Below, piece after piece: positions 17,695 to 23,316 of a stretch of 23,316 nt of DNA. Source of the stretch: an uncultured Sphingorhabdus sp. (GTDB lineage Bacteria; Pseudomonadota; Alphaproteobacteria; Sphingomonadales; Sphingomonadaceae); contig CALMYW010000059.1 of assembly GCA_937873665.1 (NCBI GenBank), positions 1 through 23,316 on the forward strand, in the 5' to 3' direction. The position numbers and the translations under genes were made by a program. The notes beneath the pieces were generated by a model that did no database searches, was not told where the DNA came from, and saw only the letters and a program-made list of their open reading frames with translations. Each line of letters starts with the position of its first letter. Positions within the stretch are counted from its first letter, which is position 1.

Positions 17695-17722
17695 TTGAAT
17701 ATTACCGAGATATGTGTAAGAT
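17695..17722 (+). promoter_or_regulatory. Possible promoter of the SDR-hydrolase unit
   Basis: TTGAAT (17695-17700) and TAAGAT (17717-17722) with a 16-bp spacer resemble -35 and -10 elements, in an AT-rich island 59-86 bases before the SDR start and just outside the IS5 end. No operator-like repeat matching the livK upstream sites is seen here. Confidence 0.35.
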
Positions 17723-17780
17723 GCTAGACGGCCGAGACTCTGAACCCCCTCTGCCCTTTTCATATTGCAAGGAGACGTGT

Positions 17781-18536
17781 ATGAGATTCACTGGAAAAAC
17801 TGCTTTCGTGACAGGCGCCGCGAGCGGCATTGGTGAAGCCACAGCAAGGATGTTTGCGCGCGAGGGCGCGCGCGTGGTCATCGCTGACCTACTAGAGCAA
17901 GAAGGCCAAGCAGTCGCACAGTCGATTACCGAGGGGGGTGGCGAAGCATGCTTCGTCAAGCTAGACGTCACTGAAGAGGAAAACTGGAAGGAAGCCCTTC
18001 AGAAGGGGGAGCAATCCTTCGAAGCCATTCATATCGTTGTAAGCAATGCCGGCATAAGCGGTATGGTTCCTGATCATGAAAAGGTCGACTATCTCGACCG
18101 ACTGACGTCAATCCATATCCGCGGCACCTTCCTAGCCATCCGCCATGGCGCCCGCGCCATCACTCGTGCAGGTGGGGGATCAATCATCACGATTTCCTCC
18201 ATCGCAGCGTATGCAGGCATGCCCGGTCTCCACATGGGCTATTGCGCCGTGAAAGCCGGGGTGTTGGCCATGACGCGCTCTGCTGCAGGCGAGTACGCAA
18301 GATCAGGGATCCGGGTAAACGCCATCGTTCCCGGTCTTCTGCCCCCCATGCGAACCTCAGTGGTGTCCGCTGATCCCAAAATGCGGGAAAAGTTCTTTGA
18401 AACCGTTCCACTGGGCGGCACCGGTAAGCGAGAAGACGCCGCGAACGCAATCTTGTTTCTTGCATCAGAAGAGGCTGGGTACGTGACTGGCGCCGAGATA
18501 CTGCTGGACGGCGGCTTCTTGGCATATCGATACTGA
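17781..18536 (+). CDS. SDR-family oxidoreductase
   Basis: A 251-residue classical short-chain dehydrogenase/reductase with a Rossmann fold. The cofactor motif TGAASGIG is at residues 11-18 and SNAG at 88-91. The catalytic set is Ser140 with Tyr154 and Lys158 (YCAVK instead of the common YxASK). An Asp after the second strand (VVIADL) suggests NAD(H) preference. GGAG at 17771-17774 fixes the start at 17781. The next gene begins 10 bp after its stop, so the pair is an operon. The substrate, presumably an alcohol or ketone, cannot be read from the sequence. Composition is intermediate between the ICE core and the transporter genes. Confidence 0.92.
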   Translation: MRFTGKTAFVTGAASGIGEATARMFAREGARVVIADLLEQEGQAVAQSITEGGGEACFVKLDVTEEENWKEALQKGEQSFEAIHIVVSNAGISGMVPDHEKVDYLDRLTSIHIRGTFLAIRHGARAITRAGGGSIITISSIAAYAGMPGLHMGYCAVKAGVLAMTRSAAGEYARSGIRVNAIVPGLLPPMRTSVVSADPKMREKFFETVPLGGTGKREDAANAILFLASEEAGYVTGAEILLDGGFLAYRY

Positions 18537-18546
18537 GTCTCGCCCC

Positions 18547-19263
18547 ATGAACACCTTTGTGATGGTCCATGGGGCCTGGTCAGCAGGTTGGGCGTGGTGG
18601 CGAATGCACTCTCTCTTTTTGGCAGCGCATCACCGACTCCTGACGCCAACCTGTACGGGGCTGGGTGAACGCTCGCACTTGCTTGGACCTCGTATCGACC
18701 TGCATATGCACGTCGATGATGTCGTCCGTGCTATCGAGTCGGAGAACCTCAACCATGTCATCTTGGTCGGGCACAGCTATGGGGGAATGGTCGTGACTGG
18801 TGTGGCCGACAGAATCCCCGATCGGATTCAACAGTTGATATACATCGACGCACTACTACCGGAGTCCGATGAGTGCGCATTGGATCTCATGCCAAAGGCT
18901 CAGCGAGCCGCCATCCTGGAAGACGTCAAGAACAATGGATTCGGTTGGCTGGTCCCCCCAAGCCCACTTCCGCCGGACACCCCTGACCATGATCAAAAGC
19001 TCGCCCAAGGGAGGCGCGGACCGCAACCCCTTGCTACGTTCACATCTCCTCTATGTCTAGCGGGAGAAGCTTCAAACATCCCTTCTGCGTATATTTACTG
19101 TACGAAGACTGGTCTGTATGACACCTTTGGTCTTTCGGCGTCCCGCGCTCAAGCCCGAGAAGGGTGGAAATATTATGAGCTGCCTGCTTCGCACAACCCC
19201 CACATCACCATGCCAGAGCAACTCACCACCTTGCTCTTGTCAATTGCCGATTTAACCAACTAA
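18547..19263 (+). CDS. Alpha/beta-fold hydrolase
   Basis: A 238-residue hydrolase. The N-terminal VMVHGAWSAGWAW segment holds the oxyanion HG motif, GHSYGG carries the nucleophile (Ser77), and ASHNPH near the C-terminus carries the likely catalytic histidine (His216). The HGAWxxGWxW opening and small size resemble the hydroxynitrile-lyase/salicylate-esterase-like group, whose members cleave esters, C-C or C-CN bonds. It follows the SDR gene by 10 bp with no clear ribosome binding site, so it probably depends on coupling. It might release an acid that PrpE could activate; this is inference. It is the last cargo gene before the transfer module resumes. Confidence 0.9.
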   Translation: MNTFVMVHGAWSAGWAWWRMHSLFLAAHHRLLTPTCTGLGERSHLLGPRIDLHMHVDDVVRAIESENLNHVILVGHSYGGMVVTGVADRIPDRIQQLIYIDALLPESDECALDLMPKAQRAAILEDVKNNGFGWLVPPSPLPPDTPDHDQKLAQGRRGPQPLATFTSPLCLAGEASNIPSAYIYCTKTGLYDTFGLSASRAQAREGWKYYELPASHNPHITMPEQLTTLLLSIADLTN

Positions 19264-19415
19264 AAGGCTCCTCCTCGAGTATCGACGGAGTGTGTCTGCG
19301 GCCATCGTTGCACACGTAAGGCCAGGCTCTCAACGATTCGGGAAATGCAATCGTGGCGGGGCGTCATGATCGCTCCGATTTTCATCCGATCTACATCTGT
19401 ACGGGACGCCAATCG

Positions 19416-19440
19416 TCGTCCACACAGATCGTTGTGACGA
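19416..19440. promoter_or_regulatory. Inverted repeat upstream of traR
   Basis: TCGTcCACA (19416-19424, one extra base) and TGTGACGA (19433-19440) form an imperfect inverted repeat with an eight-base centre, about 50 bases before the LysR-type gene. A dyad at this place could be a binding site for the regulator itself. The rest of the 227-bp gap after the hydrolase shows no gene. Confidence 0.35.
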
Positions 19441-19490
19441 GATTGAGCATGGAGGCTCTGCGATGAAGATGCATTTTGAGAGGGCACTAT

Positions 19491-20435
19491 ATGGAGCTTC
19501 GTCATCTGCGTTGCTTCTTGGCCGTTGCTGAAGAACTCCACTTCGCACGAGCAGCGGAGAGGCTGCACATTGAGCAGTCGCCTCTGTCGCGCGCTATCAA
19601 GGAGTTGGAGGTGGAACTCGGGGCGGTGTTATTTGCTCGCACCACTCGCAGCACTCGATTGACGCTCGCTGGCCGACTGTTCTTGGAACACGTGCGTCGC
19701 GTGTTCACTGTCTTGGAGCAAGCCCGCGATAGCGTGAAAGCGGCGGCCAATGGTTTCCATGGGCAATTGCGAGTGGCATTGTCGGACGGCATCACACCGT
19801 CGCGCCTACCGGCTCTGCTGGCGCTATGCCGACAAGAAGAGCCTGAACTTGAACTCCGATTCTTCGAGGTACCGCTATCACAGCAGATCAAAGGTCTGCA
19901 CGACGATCTGTACGACGTGGGGTTTGCGCAGTCTGATGAAGTAGGTGACAGCATCGCCGCCATACCTGTATGGCGAGACGCGCTCATAGTAACGGTGCCA
20001 GCCCGGCATCCGCTGCTTGCGTACAAGCGCATTCCTTTGGAGGAGTTGCTGCGCTATCCGCTGGTTCTATGCGATCCACAAGTTTGCGAAGGCCATGCCA
20101 GATTCGTAGATCGTGTGCTACGCCGGGCCGGCACGGAGCCGTTGGTCGCAGAACGGGTTGCTACGTGCGATCTGATGATGGTGCTGGTGTCGGCTGGCCT
20201 GGCGCTTGGGTTTACGGGTGCCGCGCGCATTGCCGCTAACCCTGACGCAGGTGTGGTGGCCCGACCGCTGGCATTGCGCGTGCCGCCGCTGACAACTTAC
20301 CTACTGTTCCCCGAAGGCGAGCCGTCCGATGTTCTGGCCCGGTTCATTGAGCGCGTGCAGGCCATTGAATCTCCGGAACCCCCAAGGCCCAAGCCGGGCC
20401 ATCATTCCGATCCCTTGGAGGAATCCACGCCATGA
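19491..20435 (+). CDS. traR: LysR-family transcriptional regulator (TraR of the ICE)
   Basis: A 314-residue LysR-type regulator. The N-terminal HTH (MELRHLRCFLAVAEELHFARAAERLHIEQSPLSRAIKELE, residues 1-40) is canonical and is followed by the linker helix and a two-lobe effector domain (about residues 90-290) with VPARHPLL and LVSAGLALGF segments typical of the family. GAGAGGG spaced six bases supports ATG 19491. In Tn4371-like ICEs a LysR gene stands just before eexN and traG and is called traR, so it belongs to the backbone rather than the cargo. Its stop overlaps the eexN start. The inducer is unknown. Confidence 0.88.
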   Translation: MELRHLRCFLAVAEELHFARAAERLHIEQSPLSRAIKELEVELGAVLFARTTRSTRLTLAGRLFLEHVRRVFTVLEQARDSVKAAANGFHGQLRVALSDGITPSRLPALLALCRQEEPELELRFFEVPLSQQIKGLHDDLYDVGFAQSDEVGDSIAAIPVWRDALIVTVPARHPLLAYKRIPLEELLRYPLVLCDPQVCEGHARFVDRVLRRAGTEPLVAERVATCDLMMVLVSAGLALGFTGAARIAANPDAGVVARPLALRVPPLTTYLLFPEGEPSDVLARFIERVQAIESPEPPRPKPGHHSDPLEESTP

Positions 20436-20710
20436 AGAAGCTCATCCAGTTCCTGCTGGTGGCCGCGCTGACTGCCTGCGGCAATTCCGAGACGCCACAA
20501 ACGACCAACGTTCCGGAGGCGAATATCCCGACGGTGGAAGAACTGGCGGCCAACCCCGAACGGCTCAAAGAGCTGCGCCAACAATGCAAGACGGATCGCC
20601 CCAAGCTGGGCGACGTGCTGTGCAATCGGGTAGCCGAAGCCACGCGCAAGCGGTTCTATGGCGACGGTGAAACGCCGTACACACCACCGAAGGAATCAGC
20701 CAAGTTCTGA
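20432..20710 (+). CDS. eexN: EexN-like entry-exclusion lipoprotein
   Basis: A 92-residue lipoprotein. The signal peptide MKKLIQFLLVAALTAC ends in the lipobox LTAC with Cys16 as the lipidated residue. The mature part has the TVEELAANPERLKELRQQCK block and two further cysteines characteristic of the EexN family. Such proteins reduce entry of a second copy of the same element into the cell. It starts in an ATGA overlap with traR, with GGAGG at 20417-20421, and is followed by a candidate terminator. Confidence 0.78.
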   Translation: MKKLIQFLLVAALTACGNSETPQTTNVPEANIPTVEELAANPERLKELRQQCKTDRPKLGDVLCNRVAEATRKRFYGDGETPYTPPKESAKF

Positions 20711-20740
20711 TCGTTGGCGGTTCGCAGCATCGCCTCAATA

Positions 20741-20838
20741 TTTCTGCTCGACACGCCGCAATGCGTTATCGCTTGCGGTGTTTTTCATTGGTTCGCCCCT
20801 GCACTAATTCTGTCTTTTTGCTCGACCTTTCTGCTCGA
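20741..20838 (+). repeat. Short TTTCTGCTCGA repeats before traG
   Basis: TTTCTGCTCGA occurs at 20741-20751 and 20828-20838, with a one-mismatch copy TTTTTGCTCGA at 20815-20825. They flank the candidate terminator in the 236-bp gap before traG. They could be regulator sites for the traG operon; no family consensus is recognised. Confidence 0.45.
20756..20785 (+). terminator. Intrinsic terminator after eexN
   Basis: CCGCAA plus GCG (20756-20765, one bulged T) pairs with CGC plus TTGCGG (20770-20778) around a TTAT loop and is followed by TG and five Ts. This is a reasonable rho-independent terminator 45 bases after the eexN stop, which would separate traR-eexN transcription from traG. Confidence 0.6.
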
Positions 20839-20946
20839 AGCAGTCTTTGACCGGCACTGACCCGACACCCATCCTGACGCCTGCGGCACGTTCTTGTGCC
20901 GCCTTCCCCATGAGGAATCAGCGCAGGAGAAATCGGAGGCCAGGTC

Positions 20947-22947
20947 ATGCAAGGGACGAACGTGCTGTTCGGTCAGATCGCCGTGGTATTCGGCATCGTG
21001 ATCGCCGGCGTGTGGGGCGCCACACAATGGACAGCAGCGGCTCTTGGCTATCAACTACGCCTTGGCTCGCCCTGGTTTGACCTTCTCGGCACACCGATCT
21101 ACCACCCGTGGAAGCTGTTTGAGTGGTGGTTCGTTTTCGATGCCTACGCGCCGCGCGTGTTCGATACCGGCGGCGCCATCGCGGGCGGCAGCGGCCTGCT
21201 GGCGGTGGTGGTCGCCATCGGCATGTCGATTTGGCGCTCGCGCCAATCGCGCCTTGTCACGACTTACGGCTCTGCCCGCTGGGCGAACGCGCAGGACATT
21301 CGCATGGCGGGCCTCACGCAGCCGGCCGGCGTGTTCCTGGGCCAGCATGACCGCCAGTACCTGCGGCATGAAGGCCCGGAACATGTCCTGACCTTCGCGC
21401 CCACGCGCTCCGGCAAGGGCGTGGGCCTGGTGGTGCCCACCTTGCTGTCCTGGCCCGCATCCGCCGTCATCCACGACATCAAGGGCGAGAACTGGCAGAT
21501 CACCGCCGGCTGGCGCTCGCGCTTCTCACATTGCCTGCTGTTCAACCCGACCGATGCGAAGTCGGCGGCCTACAACCCGCTGCTGGAGGTACGGCGCGGC
21601 GCGCATGAGGTGCGCGACGTGCAGAACATCGCGGACATTCTGGTTGATCCCGAAGGCGCGCTGGAGAAGCGAAACCATTGGGAAAAGACCAGCCACGCAC
21701 TGCTGGTCGGGGCCATCCTGCATGTGCTCTACGCGGGCAAGGACAAGACGCTGCGCGGCGTCGCCAACTTCCTTAGCGACCCGGCCAGCCCCTTCGAGCT
21801 GACCTTGCATCGGATGATGACCACGCCGCACCTCGGCGATGGGGCGCATCCGGTCGTCGCGTCGGCGGCGCGTGAAGTCCTCAACAAGAGCGACAACGAA
21901 CGCTCGGGCGTGCTGTCCACGGCCATGTCGTTCCTCGGCCTGTACCGCGATCCCACGGTGGCCGAAGTCACCTCGCGCTGCGATTGGCGCATCGCTGACC
22001 TGATCGCAGCCGAGCATCCGGTGTCGCTGTATCTGGTGGTGCCGCCTTCGGACATTTCGCGGACGAAGCCGCTCATTCGCCTGATCCTCAACCAGATCGG
22101 GCGGCGCCTCACCGAATCGCTCGACGGCTCCGATGGCATCGAGCGCCGCCACAAGCTGCTGCTGATGCTCGACGAGTTCCCGGCGCTGGGGCGCCTGGAC
22201 TTCTTCGAGACGGCGCTGGCCTTCATGGCCGGCTACGGCATCCGCAGCTTCCTCATCGCGCAGTCGCTCAACCAGATCGACAAGGCGTATGGGCAAAACC
22301 ACTCCATCCTCGACAACTGCCATGTGCGCGTGACGTTCGCCACGAACGACGAGCGCACCGCCAAGCGGATCTCCGAGACGCTGGGCACGGCCACCGAGCT
22401 GCGCGCCCAGCGCAACTACGCGGGCCATCGGCTCGCGCCGTGGCTGGGCCACCTGATGGTGTCGCGCCAGGAGACGGCCCGCCCGCTGCTGACGCCGGGC
22501 GAAGTCATGCAGCTTCCACCCGACGAGGCAGTGGTGATGGTGTCCAGCATGGCGCCGATCAAGGCGAAGAAGCTGCGCTACTACGTGGACAGCAACTTCA
22601 AGCGTCGCGTGCTGCCGCCGCCCGCGCTGGCGGACGGGCAGTACGCCGACGCGCCGCCATCGCGGCCCGATGACTGGAGCGGGCTGGCGATTCCGCTGAT
22701 GCCGGCAGCACCGGGCACGGCATCCGCCGACGACTTGGACAGCACCGACGACGGCGGCCCATGCCGTCAGCCCGAACTCTCCGAAACCGTCGCCTACGAC
22801 CCCGTGCTGGCCGCGCCTGCGGCCGACCTTGGGCTGCTCGATGACGACGACGACCTGCCGCTTCCCCTTCCTCGCCAGCTTGATCCGGCCATGCAGCGCA
22901 CGGCCCGGCTGGCTTCCCTCGACCCCAACGACGGAATCGAGCTATGA
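20947..22947 (+). CDS. traG: Conjugative coupling protein TraG (VirD4-type ATPase)
   Basis: A 666-residue type IV coupling protein that links the relaxase-DNA complex to the mating channel. Two N-terminal membrane segments lie at about residues 8-30 and 78-95. The Walker A APTRSGKGVG is at 151-160, followed by LSWPASAVIHDIKGENW. The Walker B LLLMLDE is at 404-410, then FPALGRLDFFE. The C-terminal 100 residues are Asp/Pro-rich and probably flexible. GGAGG at 20935-20939 fixes the start. Its stop overlaps the next gene by four bases, consistent with a traG-CopG-trb transfer operon. Confidence 0.95.
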   Translation: MQGTNVLFGQIAVVFGIVIAGVWGATQWTAAALGYQLRLGSPWFDLLGTPIYHPWKLFEWWFVFDAYAPRVFDTGGAIAGGSGLLAVVVAIGMSIWRSRQSRLVTTYGSARWANAQDIRMAGLTQPAGVFLGQHDRQYLRHEGPEHVLTFAPTRSGKGVGLVVPTLLSWPASAVIHDIKGENWQITAGWRSRFSHCLLFNPTDAKSAAYNPLLEVRRGAHEVRDVQNIADILVDPEGALEKRNHWEKTSHALLVGAILHVLYAGKDKTLRGVANFLSDPASPFELTLHRMMTTPHLGDGAHPVVASAAREVLNKSDNERSGVLSTAMSFLGLYRDPTVAEVTSRCDWRIADLIAAEHPVSLYLVVPPSDISRTKPLIRLILNQIGRRLTESLDGSDGIERRHKLLLMLDEFPALGRLDFFETALAFMAGYGIRSFLIAQSLNQIDKAYGQNHSILDNCHVRVTFATNDERTAKRISETLGTATELRAQRNYAGHRLAPWLGHLMVSRQETARPLLTPGEVMQLPPDEAVVMVSSMAPIKAKKLRYYVDSNFKRRVLPPPALADGQYADAPPSRPDDWSGLAIPLMPAAPGTASADDLDSTDDGGPCRQPELSETVAYDPVLAAPAADLGLLDDDDDLPLPLPRQLDPAMQRTARLASLDPNDGIEL

Positions 22948-23316
22948 GCCACTACCGCCTGAACCTCTTTATCCAGCCCGAGCACGCCAGGCGCCTCGAC
23001 GAGCTGGCCGCCAAGAAAGGCGTGTCCAAGTCGTCCATCGTCGCGGCGGCGCTCGCATCGTGGCTGTCGCCCGATGCCGCCGACCAGCGCGAAGCGGCCA
23101 TCGCCAAGCGGCTGGATCGCCTGTCGCGCCAGGCCGAGCGCATGGAGCGCGACCAGAACATCGCCATCGAAACGCTGGCGCTGTTCATTCGCTACTACCT
23201 CACGGTCAGCACACCAGTCCCCGAGGCGCACCAAGACGCGGCACGCGCGCAGGGCAAAGCGCGCTTCGAGCAGTTCACCGAGCAGCTTGGCCGCCACCTG
23301 CTGCGGGGCCGCAGCC
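22944..23316 (+). CDS. CopG-like ribbon-helix-helix protein (3' end outside window)
   Basis: An open frame of 124 codons runs off the end of the window. The N-terminus SHYRLNLFIQPEHARRLDELAAKKGVSKSSIVAAAL is a ribbon-helix-helix motif (strand, two helices) as in CopG/MetJ repressors. It is followed by a long charged helix rich in Arg/Glu/Gln (residues 48-75) that may form a coiled coil. It starts in an ATGA overlap with traG (22944-22947). A CopG-type gene between traG and trbB is usual in Tn4371-like ICEs, where it is presumed to regulate the transfer operon. Confidence 0.85.
   Translation, partial: MSHYRLNLFIQPEHARRLDELAAKKGVSKSSIVAAALASWLSPDAADQREAAIAKRLDRLSRQAERMERDQNIAIETLALFIRYYLTVSTPVPEAHQDAARAQGKARFEQFTEQLGRHLLRGRS

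Overview
The window is most likely an internal stretch of a Tn4371-family integrative and conjugative element (ICE) from a GC-rich betaproteobacterium, probably of the order Burkholderiales. This rests on recognised gene order and protein families, not on a database search. The core order is: tail of a DUF2285-type gene, AlpA-like HTH protein, RepA, ParA, ribbon-helix-helix partner, DUF2840 protein, TraF peptidase, DUF3363/MOBP relaxase, [cargo], LysR regulator (TraR), EexN lipoprotein, TraG/VirD4 coupling protein, CopG-like protein. Neither ICE end, the integrase nor the trb mating-pair genes are in the window.

Core part 1 (1-6057, + strand) is a plasmid-like maintenance module fused to the start of the transfer module. 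From parA to the relaxase nearly every gene overlaps the next by four bases (ATGA), which suggests one translationally coupled operon. Between repA and parA lies a candidate replication origin: three 17-bp direct repeats at 23-24 bp spacing, an AT-rich stretch with three CTAACTT copies, and a near-consensus DnaA box. Between traF and the relaxase gene lies a 450-bp GC-rich stretch with a strong hairpin and a doubtful reading frame. It may be a gene, the oriT, or both.

The cargo (about 6060-19490) is visibly less GC-rich over much of its length and looks like a metabolic island. A minus-strand run encodes a full Liv-type ABC importer (Tat-exported binding protein, two permeases, two ATPases). 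It is followed by a DUF6166 protein, a membrane-bound histidine-cluster hydroxylase, a 62-residue membrane protein and a propionate-CoA ligase (PrpE). A GntR/FCD regulator lies further upstream on the same strand. On the + strand an SDR dehydrogenase and an alpha/beta hydrolase form a two-gene unit. Together these could import, hydrolyse or oxidise, and CoA-activate a small organic acid or ester; the substrate cannot be read from the sequence. Three broken insertion sequences (IS3, IS110 and IS5 families) sit between the transporter, the regulator and the SDR unit, so the island was assembled stepwise.

Core part 2 (about 19491-23316, + strand) resumes transfer functions: traR, eexN, a candidate terminator, traG and the start of a CopG-like gene that runs off the window.
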